Source of the DNA: Stutzerimonas stutzeri
GTDB taxonomy: Bacteria > Pseudomonadota > Gammaproteobacteria > Pseudomonadales > Pseudomonadaceae
DNA length: 64,000 nucleotides
Direction: 5' to 3'
Assembly (NCBI RefSeq): GCF_038561965.1
Contig: NZ_CP139348.1
Location: 3,534,001-3,598,000 of the forward strand
The position numbers were made by a program, and so were the translations under genes. The stretch's first letter is position 1. Each line of letters begins with the position of its first letter. Below, in pieces: positions 8,288-17,038 of the stretch. The notes below the pieces were generated by a model, which searched no databases, was not told the origin of the DNA, and worked only from the letters and a program-made list of their open reading frames with translations.

Positions 8288-8824
8288 TCAGAAATCCGCG
8301 TCCCAATCGACCTGCATCTCGCCTACTTCCAAATCGATCTTCAACACGCACTGATCGGTATAAGGCAGCAGACGCTCACGATCATCCAGGCTGCCAGCAC
8401 AAGGCTTTACAACCAAAACGTCGTTAGCTCCGGTTTCGAGTAGATGATCGACCTGGCCGAGCAACTGCGCGGTCTGGTTGATAACTTTCAAACCCTGGAG
8501 CTGATACCAGTAGAACTCACCGTCGTCCAAGGCGGGCAATTCGTTACGACGGATGCAGATATCGAAATCAGCGTAGGTACGCGCGACTTCGCGATCATCC
8601 AAGCCCTCGAGCGTTGCCACCAGAATCTTTCCCTGGAGGCGCCCCTTGACCAACTCAACCTGTTTGACCTCTTCGCCTCGCCTTAGCGTCCAGCGTCGAT
8701 ACTCCAGCAGGTTGTCGATAGGATCGGTAAAGGAATAGACCTTCACGTCACCGCGCACGCCATGCACCGAAACGATCTTGCCAATGACAACCAAGTCATC
8801 GGCCGGAGCAGACGTTGCGTTCAT
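8288..8824 (-). CDS. rimM: Ribosome maturation factor RimM
   Basis: Assists assembly of the 30S head domain by binding S19. The 178-residue protein has an N-terminal RimM beta-barrel (VVIGKIVSVHGVRGDVKVYSFTD) and a C-terminal PRC-barrel (GEFYWYQLQGLKV, LLPYTDQCVLKIDLE). It is packed between rpsP (5-base gap) and trmD (5-base gap), the conserved order of this operon. Confidence 0.97.
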   Translation of the reverse strand: MNATSAPADDLVVIGKIVSVHGVRGDVKVYSFTDPIDNLLEYRRWTLRRGEEVKQVELVKGRLQGKILVATLEGLDDREVARTYADFDICIRRNELPALDDGEFYWYQLQGLKVINQTAQLLGQVDHLLETGANDVLVVKPCAGSLDDRERLLPYTDQCVLKIDLEVGEMQVDWDADF

Positions 8825-8829
8825 GCGAT

Positions 8830-9081
8830 TCAGGCAGCGGCCTTGGCAGCTTCCTTCAGCAGCTGAGCAACACGCTCAGACGGCTGTGCGCCCTGGCTCA
8901 GCCAGTAGGTGGCGCGCTCCTGGTTTACAGAAAGCTTCACTTCCGCACCAGCGGCGATCGGGTTGAAGAAACCGATGCGCTCGACGAAGCGACCATCACG
9001 CGGATTGCGGCTGTTGGTCACGGTCAGGTGATAGAAAGGGCGCTTCTTGGAGCCGCCACGGGCGAGACGAATAGTTACCAT
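8830..9081 (-). CDS. rpsP: 30S ribosomal protein S16
   Basis: Small-subunit protein needed for 30S assembly; 83 residues, the standard length. MVTIRLARGGSKKRPFYHLTV and DGRFVERIGFFNP are diagnostic. It is the first gene of rpsP-rimM-trmD-rplS. A candidate promoter with a dyad lies about 80 bases upstream at 9129-9187. Confidence 0.98.
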   Translation of the reverse strand: MVTIRLARGGSKKRPFYHLTVTNSRNPRDGRFVERIGFFNPIAAGAEVKLSVNQERATYWLSQGAQPSERVAQLLKEAAKAAA

Positions 9082-9128
9082 GTGAACATCGTTCCTGTAG
9101 TCGGTGCTAACTTAGGGCACACACTTAC

Positions 9129-9166
9129 TTAAAATGGGCCTAGGCCCGAAAGGCCGCACATTTTAA
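9129..9166. repeat. Dyad symmetry in the rpsP leader
   Basis: TTAAAATG at 9129-9136 is mirrored by CATTTTAA at 9159-9166, with an inner GGCCT/AGGCC pairing. The candidate -10 box of rpsP lies in the distal arm, so the dyad is placed to affect initiation or early leader folding. Function is not known. Confidence 0.5.
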
Positions 9167-9187
9167 GGAATGCCGGGGATTTTGCAA
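9160..9187 (-). promoter_or_regulatory. Candidate sigma-70 promoter of the rpsP operon
   Basis: On the minus strand TTGCAA (9182-9187) and TAAAAT (9160-9165) are separated by 16 bases. Both boxes are near consensus, and the site is correctly placed between ffh and rpsP. Predicted from sequence only. Confidence 0.45.
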
Positions 9188-9201
9188 ACTCTTTTACCAA
9201 A

Positions 9202-9233
9202 GCGCCAGGACTGCTCAGGGCCGTGCCTGGCGC
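9202..9233 (-). terminator. Possible ffh terminator hairpin
   Basis: GCGCCAGG (9202-9209) pairs with CCTGGCGC (9226-9233) about 50 bases past the ffh stop. Only three T residues follow on the minus strand, so termination may be weak. Confidence 0.4.
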
Positions 9234-9282
9234 CAAGCGGTCAATGACTTTATCACCGCCCTGCCGCCGTACTGCAGTCATT

Positions 9283-10659
9283 TTAAAACTTTGGCATGCC
9301 ACCGCCGGGAAGCATCCCGCCCATGCCGCGCATCATCTTGGCCATGCCACCCTTGCCGGTGACCTTTTTCATCATCTTCTGCATCTGCTTGTGCTGCTTG
9401 ATAAGGCGGCCGATGTCCTGCACCTGAGTACCGGAGCCGAGGGCGATTCGACGCTTGCGTGAACCGCTAATGATGTCGGGATTACGCCGCTCAGCGGGGG
9501 TCATCGAGTTGATGATCGCCTCCATCTGCTTGAACTGCTTCTCCGCCGCGCCCTGGGCGTGACCCATCTGCGACAGATTGACGCCCCCGATCGACGGCAG
9601 CTTGTCCATCAGCCCACCAAGACCACCCATGTTCTTCATTTGCTGCAGCTGATCGCGAAAGTCTTCGAGGTCGAAACCCTTGCCCTTCTTCAGCTTTTTG
9701 GTGAGCTTCTCGGCCTTCTCGCGATCAAGGGTCTGCTCGGCCTGCTCGATGAGACTGAGCACATCACCCATGCCAAGAATGCGCGACGCAATGCGGTCCG
9801 GATGGAAAGGCTCCAGGGCGTCGCTCTTCTCGCCCATGCCGAGAAACTTGATCGGCTTGCCCGTCACGTGCCGCACGGACAATGCCGCGCCGCCACGGGC
9901 GTCACCGTCGACTTTGGTCAGCACGACACCCGTCAGCGGCAGCGCCTCGCCAAAGGCACGAGCGGTATTCGCTGCGTCCTGACCGGTCATTGCGTCAACG
10001 ACGAACAGCGTCTCAGCCGGATTGATCGCGGCATGAACGGCCTGAATCTCGGCCATCATCTCGGCATCGATCGCCAGTCGCCCGGCCGTATCCACCAACA
10101 CCACGTCGATAAATTTGAGCTTGGCTTCGCGAATCGCCGCCTGAGCAATATCCACCGGCTTCTGGCTGATATCGGACGGGAAGAAGGTAACCCCGACTTC
10201 AGCCGCCAGCGTCTCGAGCTGCTTGATGGCGGCCGGACGGTACACGTCTGCAGAAACCACCAGCACCGTCTTCTTCTTGCGCTCCTTGAGGAAGCGCGCC
10301 AGCTTGCCCACGGTAGTGGTCTTACCTGCACCCTGCAGACCCGCCATCAGCACCACGGCCGGAGGAGTGACCTGAAGCGCCAAGTCCTCGTTGGCTGCAC
10401 CCATCAATTCTTCCAGCTCGGCGCGAACGATCTTCACGAACGCCTGACCGGGCGTCAGACTCTTCGACACCTCAGTGCCGACGGCGCGCTCTTTGACCCG
10501 ATTGACGAACTCCTTGACCACCGGCAGCGCGACATCGGCCTCTAGCAGCGCCATTCGCACTTCACGCAGGGTGTCCTTGATGTTGTCCTCGGTCAGCTTG
10601 GCCTTGCCGGTGACATGGCGAAGCGTTTGTGAGAGGCGGTCGGTTAGGTTTTCGAACAT
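9283..10659 (-). CDS. ffh: Signal recognition particle protein Ffh
   Basis: GTPase that binds 4.5S RNA and signal sequences to target membrane proteins to FtsY. The 458-residue protein has the N domain (MFENLTDRLSQTLRHV), the G domain with P-loop GLQGAGKTT at 107-115, DTAGRLAID and TKVDGDARGGAAL, and the methionine-rich M domain ending in a Gly/Met-rich tail (KMMRGMGGMLPGGGMPKF). The start is ATG 10659, since the open frame upstream is unconserved by 49 codons. It precedes rpsP on the same strand, as in related bacteria. Confidence 0.97.
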   Translation of the reverse strand: MFENLTDRLSQTLRHVTGKAKLTEDNIKDTLREVRMALLEADVALPVVKEFVNRVKERAVGTEVSKSLTPGQAFVKIVRAELEELMGAANEDLALQVTPPAVVLMAGLQGAGKTTTVGKLARFLKERKKKTVLVVSADVYRPAAIKQLETLAAEVGVTFFPSDISQKPVDIAQAAIREAKLKFIDVVLVDTAGRLAIDAEMMAEIQAVHAAINPAETLFVVDAMTGQDAANTARAFGEALPLTGVVLTKVDGDARGGAALSVRHVTGKPIKFLGMGEKSDALEPFHPDRIASRILGMGDVLSLIEQAEQTLDREKAEKLTKKLKKGKGFDLEDFRDQLQQMKNMGGLGGLMDKLPSIGGVNLSQMGHAQGAAEKQFKQMEAIINSMTPAERRNPDIISGSRKRRIALGSGTQVQDIGRLIKQHKQMQKMMKKVTGKGGMAKMMRGMGGMLPGGGMPKF

Positions 10660-10904
10660 GAGCCATTCCACGCTGGATGTGCTGAAGGATGAGATTATAG
10701 AAGGTGCAGGTGCCTCGCCGGTACCCCGCCTGCATCGCTTTTCGTTTTGAGCTGGCTTGCCGCCGTTGATCTGGAGTACCGCAGACGGTATCCATGACCA
10801 ACACATGGCAGCGCCTGCCGTGACGATACGTAACCTTGACGCAGCTTTTGCGCCTCGGGTGTTTGTGCCACACTCACGACCTTTCGAGCCCGTTACCGGA
10901 ACCT

Positions 10905-11705
10905 ATGCACCCTCTGCTACCCAGCCTTGCCGCCGCCGCTCTTTATGCCGGCGTCACGGGTTATCAAAGTTTGCGACTGGCACAACGCGCCGTGCCGGAC
11001 AAGCGCCTGCTGCTTGCGGTAGGTCTGCTCGCCCTGCTCGCCCACAGTGCCAGCCTGTTCATTCAATTGCTTTCGCCTAGCGGCCTTCACCTTGACTTCT
11101 TTACCGCATCGAGCCTGATCGCTGCCGCCGTTATCCTGCTGATTCTGTTGGCCTTGTACAGAATGCCAGTGGAGAACCTGCTGCTGCTTCTGTTTCCGCT
11201 GGGCTGCCTGACCGTGCTGTTCGCCCAATTCGCGCCTTCCGGCACCGCACCCGCGATAGTCGAGGAACCAGGGATACTGGCGCACATCCTGTTTTCGATC
11301 CTGGCTTACGGCATGCTCACCATTGCGGTGTTCCAGTCCTTGCTGTTGCTACTGCAGGATCATCATCTCAAGCACAAACACCCCTCGGGCATGATCCGCA
11401 ATTTCCCACCGCTGCAGACGATGGAAAGCCTGCTATTCGGCTTTCTCTGGGCAGGGTGGGCGCTGCTGTCCGCATCGTTACTCTCGGGCTGGCTGTTTCT
11501 CGATGATCTTTTTGCTCAACATCTGGTCCACAAGACACTCCTGTCAGTAGTCGCCTGGGTCGTCTTTGGCTTGCTGCTGTGGGGCCGACATCAGCTTGGC
11601 TGGCGCGGCTACAAAGCCATTCGCTGGACACTGGCTGGTTTCTGCCTGCTGATGCTGGCGTACTTCGGCAGCAAGCTGGTCCGCGAATTCATCCTGCACA
11701 TCTGA
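10905..11705 (+). CDS. CcsA/YpjD-like inner-membrane protein
   Basis: A 266-residue protein of about eight hydrophobic segments, of the cytochrome c assembly (CcsA/ResC-like) superfamily. The family signature region appears as GILAHILFSILAYGMLTIAVFQSLLLLL and GFLWAGWALLSASLLSGW. I do not see the tryptophan-rich WWD haem-handling motif of true CcmC/CcmF, so a direct role in cytochrome c assembly is doubtful. The position next to ffh and a CorB-type transporter is a conserved pairing in pseudomonads and enterics (ypjD-yfjD) as I recall. The start is ATG 10905; the longer frame has an unconserved, non-hydrophobic 23-residue lead. The next gene starts 16 bases on. Confidence 0.82.
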   Translation: MHPLLPSLAAAALYAGVTGYQSLRLAQRAVPDKRLLLAVGLLALLAHSASLFIQLLSPSGLHLDFFTASSLIAAAVILLILLALYRMPVENLLLLLFPLGCLTVLFAQFAPSGTAPAIVEEPGILAHILFSILAYGMLTIAVFQSLLLLLQDHHLKHKHPSGMIRNFPPLQTMESLLFGFLWAGWALLSASLLSGWLFLDDLFAQHLVHKTLLSVVAWVVFGLLLWGRHQLGWRGYKAIRWTLAGFCLLMLAYFGSKLVREFILHI

Positions 11706-11721
11706 CGCGAACAGGTAACTC

Positions 11722-13008
11722 GTGGAAAATCTACACCCCGGCTTTCTGGTCGGACTGCTGGTCTTTCTGCTGCTGTGCTCGGCCTTCTTCTCCAGTTCCG
11801 AGACCGGCATGCTCAGCCTCAACCGCTATCGCCTCAGGCATCAAGCCAAGGAAGGGCATCGAGGCGCGCGACGCGCCAGCGAGCTGCTGGCGCACCCAGA
11901 CCGCCTGCTGGGCACCATTCTGGTCGGCAACAATTTCGTCAATATCCTCGCCTCGTCCATCGCCACGGTGCTGGCCATGCAGCTATGGGGCGAAGCAGGG
12001 ATAGCGATCGCCACCATCGGCCTGACCATAATCCTGTTGATATTCGGCGAGATCACACCCAAGACACTCGCAGCGTTGCGACCGGAAATCGTCGCCTATC
12101 CCGTCAGCCTGCCGCTGAAAATGCTGCAGAAGGTGCTTTACCCATTAGTTGCGATGCTTAGCTGGGTGAGCAATGGCCTGCTCAGGTTGCTAGGTGTCGA
12201 CCTTTCGAACAAAGGCAACGACAGCCTATCCACAGAAGAACTGCGCAGCGTGGTGCGCGAGTCGGGTAGTGACCTGCCATTGAATCGCCAGAGCATGCTG
12301 CTGGGCATTCTCGATCTTGAGCGCGTGACGGTCGATGACATCATGATTCCGCGTAACGAGGTCACCGGTATCGACCTCGACGACGACCTGGAGGCCATTG
12401 TCAGCCAGCTACGCACCACGCCTCATACGCGCTTGCCGGTGTTTCGCAACGACATCAACCAGATCGAAGGCATCGTTCACATGCGGCAGATTGCGCGCCT
12501 GCTCAGCCATGACCAACTGACCAAGGAAAGCCTGCTGGCAGCGTGCAGCGAGCCTTATTTCGTGCCGGAAAACACGCCCCTTTCGACCCAGCTGCTGAAC
12601 TTCCAGAAACAGAAGCGGCGGATTGGTATCGTGGTCGATGAATACGGCGATGTGCGCGGCGTCGTCACGCTCGAGGACATCCTCGAGGAAATCGTTGGCG
12701 AGTTCAGCAATCAGGACGCCCTGCGCAGCCCCGATATCCACCCGCAGGACGACGGCACATTGGTCATCGACGGCGCAGCCTACATTCGCGAGGTGAACCG
12801 CGCCCTAGACTGGCAGCTGCCGTGTGACGGCCCGAAGACGCTCAACGGCCTGATCACCGAAGCCCTGGAGCACATGCCCGATAGCGGCATCTGCCTGCAG
12901 ATCGGCAACTACCGGCTGGAAATTCTCCAGGCCGCCGACAATCGAGTGAAAAGCGTACGCGCCTGGACCATAGCCGACGCACCGGCGAATGGCCAGCAAG
13001 CGGAATGA
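11722..13008 (+). CDS. CNNM/CorB-type transporter with CBS pair
   Basis: Of 428 residues, the N-terminal 190 form a DUF21/CNNM membrane domain (FFSSSETGMLSLNRYRL, NNFVNILASSIATVLAM, FGEITPKTLAALRP). A CBS-domain pair follows (DIMIPRNEVTGIDLDDDLE to GVVTLEDILEEIVGE), then a CorC_HlyC domain at the C-terminus. The family is linked to Mg2+/Co2+ export and resistance; the cation here is not known. It starts with GTG at 11722 after a weak AGGTAA, and is probably co-transcribed with the CcsA-like gene 16 bases upstream. Confidence 0.88.
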   Translation: MENLHPGFLVGLLVFLLLCSAFFSSSETGMLSLNRYRLRHQAKEGHRGARRASELLAHPDRLLGTILVGNNFVNILASSIATVLAMQLWGEAGIAIATIGLTIILLIFGEITPKTLAALRPEIVAYPVSLPLKMLQKVLYPLVAMLSWVSNGLLRLLGVDLSNKGNDSLSTEELRSVVRESGSDLPLNRQSMLLGILDLERVTVDDIMIPRNEVTGIDLDDDLEAIVSQLRTTPHTRLPVFRNDINQIEGIVHMRQIARLLSHDQLTKESLLAACSEPYFVPENTPLSTQLLNFQKQKRRIGIVVDEYGDVRGVVTLEDILEEIVGEFSNQDALRSPDIHPQDDGTLVIDGAAYIREVNRALDWQLPCDGPKTLNGLITEALEHMPDSGICLQIGNYRLEILQAADNRVKSVRAWTIADAPANGQQAE

Positions 13009-13037
13009 AGCCGGCAGACGCCGACTCCACGACGTTT

Positions 13038-14219
13038 TCATAGCTCGACCTTCACCGCAGCGGCAGCGCGCAGTGCTTTCTCCCTTGCACTAGCAATGGA
13101 TACGTCTCGCGCCAGCGCCACGCCCATGCGTCGCTGCCCACTGACGCCCGGCTTGCCGAACAGACGCAGCGCCGTGTCCGGCTCTTCCAGCGCGCTGGCG
13201 AGATTGCCAAAGCTCACATCGGAGGACTCTCCCTCCACCAGAATTACCGCCGACGCCGCTGGCCCGAGCTGACGGATAACCGGGATCGGCAGTCCCAGGA
13301 TGGCCCGCGCATGCAGGGCGAATTCGGACAGGTCCTGCGATACCAGAGTAACCAGGCCGGTATCGTGTGGCCGCGGTGAGATCTCGCAGAACCACACCTG
13401 ATCGCCCTTGACGAACAGCTCGACGCCGAAGATGCCACGACCACCCAATGCGTCGGTGACCGCCAACGCAATCCGTCGCGCCTCGGCCATCGCCACAGGT
13501 TCCATCGGCTGGGGTTGCCAGGACTCCTGGTAATCACCCTTCTCCTGCCGATGCCCCACCGGCTCGCAGAAGCTCGTCCCACCCGCGTGACGAACCGTCA
13601 GCAAAGTGATTTCGTAATCGAAATCGATGAAGCCTTCGACGATGACCCTGCCGCGACCTGCTCGGCCGCCTGCCTGTGCGTAGCCCCAGGCAGCATCGAT
13701 ATCAGCCTCGCTACGCAGTAATGACTGCCCCTTGCCAGATGAACTCATCACCGGCTTGACTAAACAAGGGAACCCCAGCGCGAGAGCCGCGGCGCGACAT
13801 TCGTCCAGCGAGTCGGCAAAGCGATAGGGCGAGGTCGGCAGACCGAGTTCTTCTGCGGCGAGGCGGCGAATGCCCTCGCGATTCATTGTCAGCTGCGCGG
13901 CCCGGGCTGTAGGGATGACGCTGTAGCCTTCGCGCTCCAGCTCAACCAGCGTGGCCGTGGCGATAGCTTCGATTTCTGGAACGATGTAATGCGGACGCTC
14001 CTGCTCGATCACGGCGCGCAATGCATCCCCGTCGAGCATGTCGATCACATAACTGCGATGGGCAACCTGCATCGCCGGCGCGTTGGCATAACGGTCTACC
14101 GCGATCACCTCGACACCGAGACGCTGCAGCTCGATGACCAGTTCCTTGCCCAGCTCGCCGCAGCCGCAAAGCAGGACGCGCGTAGCGCTGGGAGACAACG
14201 GAGTGCCTATTCGTGGCAT
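13038..14219 (-). CDS. purT: Formate-dependent GAR transformylase
   Basis: ATP-grasp enzyme that makes formyl-glycinamide ribonucleotide from GAR, formate and ATP, an alternative to folate-dependent PurN. The 393-residue protein has an N-terminal pre-ATP-grasp fold (LLCGCGELGKELVIELQ), the ATP-grasp loop (KPVMSSSGKGQS), metal ligands near FGVELFVKGDQVWFCEISPRPHDTG, and the C-terminal FGKPGVSGQRRMGVALA. Formate for it can come from PurU, which is encoded at 38 kb in this window. It stands alone on the minus strand and converges on the transporter gene ending at 13008. Confidence 0.97.
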   Translation of the reverse strand: MPRIGTPLSPSATRVLLCGCGELGKELVIELQRLGVEVIAVDRYANAPAMQVAHRSYVIDMLDGDALRAVIEQERPHYIVPEIEAIATATLVELEREGYSVIPTARAAQLTMNREGIRRLAAEELGLPTSPYRFADSLDECRAAALALGFPCLVKPVMSSSGKGQSLLRSEADIDAAWGYAQAGGRAGRGRVIVEGFIDFDYEITLLTVRHAGGTSFCEPVGHRQEKGDYQESWQPQPMEPVAMAEARRIALAVTDALGGRGIFGVELFVKGDQVWFCEISPRPHDTGLVTLVSQDLSEFALHARAILGLPIPVIRQLGPAASAVILVEGESSDVSFGNLASALEEPDTALRLFGKPGVSGQRRMGVALARDVSIASAREKALRAAAAVKVEL

Positions 14220-14265
14220 GGGATTCCCTCAAGCATCGAAACAAACGAGCGCGACAGGCGCCCTG

Positions 14266-14457
14266 CTACATCAGCTGACCGCTGAGACGAGCTCTTTCGC
14301 CACAACGCAGCAACACCTGGCGGCGCTCGTCGTTATCCATCAACCCCCAGCGGCGGATCTCATCCGCAGTGCGCTGACAACCGACGCACAGGTCGTCTTC
14401 GTCCAAGGCGCAAAGGCTGACGCACGGCGAAGCCACCGGTTTCTCCTGTGCGCTCAC
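14266..14457 (-). CDS. DUF1289 four-cysteine mini-protein
   Basis: A 63-residue protein with C12, C16, C24 and C27 in the order PCVSLCALDEDDLCVGCQRT, followed by a helical EIRRWGLMDNDERRQVL segment. This pattern is DUF1289. The four cysteines suggest a zinc or iron-sulfur site, but no function is known to me. It begins with GTG and overlaps the end of the carbonic-anhydrase-like gene by 4 bases (GTGA), so the two are translationally coupled. Confidence 0.85.
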   Translation of the reverse strand: MSAQEKPVASPCVSLCALDEDDLCVGCQRTADEIRRWGLMDNDERRQVLLRCGERARLSGQLM

Positions 14458-14975
14458 TCATCCAGCTCCAGATCACGTGCATAGCGCTGAGCGTTATGCA
14501 CGTAATGGGCTGCGCTGGCTTCGAGCATCTTCTTCTGCTCATAGGTCAGCTCTCGCACTACCTTGCCAGGCGAGCCAACCACCAAGGAGCCATCGGGAAT
14601 CTCCTTGCCTTCCGCGATCAGCGTGTTGGCGCCGATGATGCAGTGTTTGCCGATCTTCGCCCCATTGAGGACCACGGCGTTGATCCCGATCAGGCTGTAA
14701 TCACCGACCGTACAACCGTGCAGCATGGCGTTGTGGCCAACTGTAACGCCGGTGCCCAGCGTCAGCGGGTGCCCCATATCGGTATGCATCACGCTGCCAT
14801 CCTGCACGTTGCTGTTCTCACCAATATGGATCAGCTCGTTGTCACCACGCAGCACAGCACCGAACCACACGCTGGCGCCTGCATCCAGTCGGATCTTGCC
14901 AACCAGCGTGGCACTGGGCGCAACCCAGCTCTGCGGATGCGCTTGGACCCGCGACTCTCCCAGACGGTATTTCAC
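14454..14975 (-). CDS. Gamma-carbonic-anhydrase-like hexapeptide protein
   Basis: A 173-residue left-handed beta-helix protein of the gamma-CA/YrdA family. Hexapeptide repeats run through the centre (VGKIRLDAGASVWFGAVLRGDNE, VTVGHNAMLHGCTVGDYSLIGINAVV, IGANTLIAEGKEIPDGSLVVG). The zinc histidines fit HTDMGHPL and VGHNAMLHG. Family members bind zinc or iron and only some are active anhydrases. I choose the GTG at 14975 because GAGG lies about six bases upstream and the family begins (M)KYRLG; an ATG at 14987 is the alternative. It is coupled to the DUF1289 gene. Confidence 0.87.
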   Translation of the reverse strand: MKYRLGESRVQAHPQSWVAPSATLVGKIRLDAGASVWFGAVLRGDNELIHIGENSNVQDGSVMHTDMGHPLTLGTGVTVGHNAMLHGCTVGDYSLIGINAVVLNGAKIGKHCIIGANTLIAEGKEIPDGSLVVGSPGKVVRELTYEQKKMLEASAAHYVHNAQRYARDLELDE

Positions 14976-15026
14976 GACAAACCTCATCTTGTCAGTAGGG
15001 ATGATGCCGATCGTCTCGGCAGCCAC

Positions 15027-15644
15027 TCAGGGCTTACTGCGCCCGGACAGATCGATGAATGTGGCCGGCGCTCGGCGCATTTCAATACCGGCGTCGTATA
15101 TGACGTTGACCAGCTCGACGACCATGATCGCCGTCAGGCCCCATATCTGATATTCGCCATACCGGTAGGACGGGATATACCAGCTCTGCCCTTGGTAATC
15201 GATGCGGTGTGTGACTTCACGCGGGTCCTCACAGAAGAACTCCAGCGGCACCGAGAAGACCGAGGCGATTTCGGCATCGTTGGCGCGGTACTCGACATAG
15301 TCCGGAACCAGCCCAACATAGGGCGTGACATGGATGCCATGCACCGATACCAGGCTGCTGAGCGGGCCGACGACCTCGACCATGCCAGGCGCCAGCCCGA
15401 CCTCCTCCTCGGCCTCACGTAGCGCCGTGTGCAGCAGGTCGCGGTCTTCTGGATCGCGGCGACCGCCTGGGAATGCCACCTCTCCACCATGGGTGGACAG
15501 ACCAGCGGCGCGAAGCGTCAGCACCAGCTCCGGCGACTCATTGCGGGTAATCGGCATCAGCACCGCCGCCTCGGGCAGACGGTCTTCCGGCTCCAGGAGG
15601 TGCGGGGAATACGCGCGCACCCGGTGGAGTATTGTGTCCAGCAT
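15027..15644 (-). CDS. Nudix CoA pyrophosphatase
   Basis: A 205-residue Nudix hydrolase of the CoA-diphosphatase type (NudL/YeaB-like), expected to cut CoA or its oxidised forms to 4'-phosphopantetheine and 3',5'-ADP. The UPF0035-type entry HGGEVAFPGGRRDPED runs into the Nudix box ALREAEEEVGL; the first glutamate of the box is an aspartate. The start is ATG 15644 (MLDTILHRVRAYSPHLLEP); the open frame extends 65 codons further but overlaps the leader of the divergent Nudix gene and is unconserved. It precedes the gamma-CA gene by 51 bases on the same strand. Confidence 0.88.
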   Translation of the reverse strand: MLDTILHRVRAYSPHLLEPEDRLPEAAVLMPITRNESPELVLTLRAAGLSTHGGEVAFPGGRRDPEDRDLLHTALREAEEEVGLAPGMVEVVGPLSSLVSVHGIHVTPYVGLVPDYVEYRANDAEIASVFSVPLEFFCEDPREVTHRIDYQGQSWYIPSYRYGEYQIWGLTAIMVVELVNVIYDAGIEMRRAPATFIDLSGRSKP

Positions 15645-15852
15645 GAATATTCTCGTTTCGTCTTTGATCGGCATCATGGCATGAAAGGCGTAACGGCCCA
15701 AGGCCTCGAAAAGACCAATCAGGCCGCTCAAACGGCTCGGCTCGATGTCAATTGCTGTCACAGAGAACCGAGCGCCGGAGCGAACCTGCACCATCCTTGC
15801 CGAAGTAGGCGTGGACGCACCAATATCTGCCTGAATCAACTAGGAAGGCGCT

Positions 15853-16419
15853 ATGAAATATTGCAACCAGTGCGGCGACCCAGTGCTGGTCCGCATTCCG
15901 GACGGTGACAATCGTCCACGCTTCGTCTGCGACAACTGCCACACCGTGCATTATCAGAATCCGAGAATCGTCGCCGGATGCGTTCCCGTCTGGGATGACC
16001 GGGTATTGCTCTGCCGGCGCGCGATCGAACCTCGCCGGGGCTACTGGACATTGCCGGCGGGCTTCATGGAGAACGGCGAGACCCTGCAACAGGCCGCCGA
16101 GCGCGAGACGTACGAGGAAGCCTGCGCCAGGGTTCGCGACTTGCAGCTCTATACTCTTTTCGATCTGCCGCACATCAATCAGGTCTACATGTTTTTCCGC
16201 GCCCAGCTGGTCGATCTGGACTTCTGTGCCGGGGATGAGAGCCTGGAAGTGAAGCTCTTTGAGCAGCAGGACATCCCTTGGTCCGAGCTGGCTTTTCCCA
16301 CCATCGGCCGTACCCTAGAATGCTTCTTCGCCGACCGGGTGCAGCAGACCTTCCCGGTGCGCAATGAAGCCGTGACCGGCTATCGAAACCGTCAGCAGTA
16401 CAAGGCCGGAACAGACTGA
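15853..16419 (+). CDS. Nudix hydrolase with N-terminal zinc ribbon
   Basis: A 188-residue protein. The zinc ribbon at residues 1-32 has CNQC and CDNC knuckles. The Nudix box PAGFMENGETLQQAAERETYEE follows near residue 70, with Cys in place of the usual last Gly. The domain order matches NADH-pyrophosphatase-like and ADP-ribose-type Nudix proteins, but the substrate cannot be read from sequence. A good AAGGAG-like site (GGAAGG at 15843) precedes the ATG. It is divergent from the CoA pyrophosphatase gene, so two Nudix enzymes share one control region. Confidence 0.88.
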   Translation: MKYCNQCGDPVLVRIPDGDNRPRFVCDNCHTVHYQNPRIVAGCVPVWDDRVLLCRRAIEPRRGYWTLPAGFMENGETLQQAAERETYEEACARVRDLQLYTLFDLPHINQVYMFFRAQLVDLDFCAGDESLEVKLFEQQDIPWSELAFPTIGRTLECFFADRVQQTFPVRNEAVTGYRNRQQYKAGTD

Positions 16420-16453
16420 TTCGTCTGTCGGTCCGCTGGCACAAACAGGTCTG

Positions 16454-16981
16454 ATGAAGTCTGCCAGGAATGCCTCGATGCGTTGGCTGTTCGCTCTGCT
16501 CTGCCTCACGTTTACCGCGTTGTCCCACGCCAATGCGACGCCCAGCCTGGGCAGCCCAACCATCGACAAGGTTCTGGTGGTCAAGTCCGAGCGAAAGCTC
16601 CATCTGGTCAGCGCGGGACAGACGCTCAAAAGCTATCGCGTTTCGCTGGGCAAACAACCCAACGGCGCGAAGTTGCGCGAAGGCGACAAGCGCACCCCCG
16701 AAGGCTTCTATTGGATCGACTGGCGCAAAACCAGCGACAAATACAACCTATCCATGCACATCTCCTATCCCAACGCCCGAGACCTGGCCCAGGCACAACA
16801 GGAGGGCGTGCCGCCCGGAGGCATGATCATGCTCCACGGCACGCCATTGGATGAGGAGTATCCGGAGTGGTTCTTTCACACGCTCGACTGGACAGAAGGT
16901 TGTATCGCGCTAAGCAACCACGACATGCGAGAGATCTGGGCGCTGGTGAAAGACGGTACGCTGATCGAGATTCGCCCGTAG
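16454..16981 (+). CDS. L,D-transpeptidase (YkuD family), exported
   Basis: A 175-residue periplasmic enzyme for 3-3 peptidoglycan crosslinks or related transfers. A signal peptide (MRWLFALLCLTFTALSHANA) ends near residue 29. The YkuD domain starts at IDKVLVVKSERKLHLV and has the substrate-loop HGTPLDEE and the catalytic DWTEGCIALSNHDM with its cysteine. The start could be ATG 16454 or the ATG eight codons later, which gives a cleaner signal peptide. It follows the Nudix gene by 34 bases on the same strand. Confidence 0.9.
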   Translation: MKSARNASMRWLFALLCLTFTALSHANATPSLGSPTIDKVLVVKSERKLHLVSAGQTLKSYRVSLGKQPNGAKLREGDKRTPEGFYWIDWRKTSDKYNLSMHISYPNARDLAQAQQEGVPPGGMIMLHGTPLDEEYPEWFFHTLDWTEGCIALSNHDMREIWALVKDGTLIEIRP

Positions 16982-17038
16982 TAGCGATACGTTCGAAGCG
17001 CCTTCACTGAATCGGCAGCGGGGCGCTCCATTCAGCCG

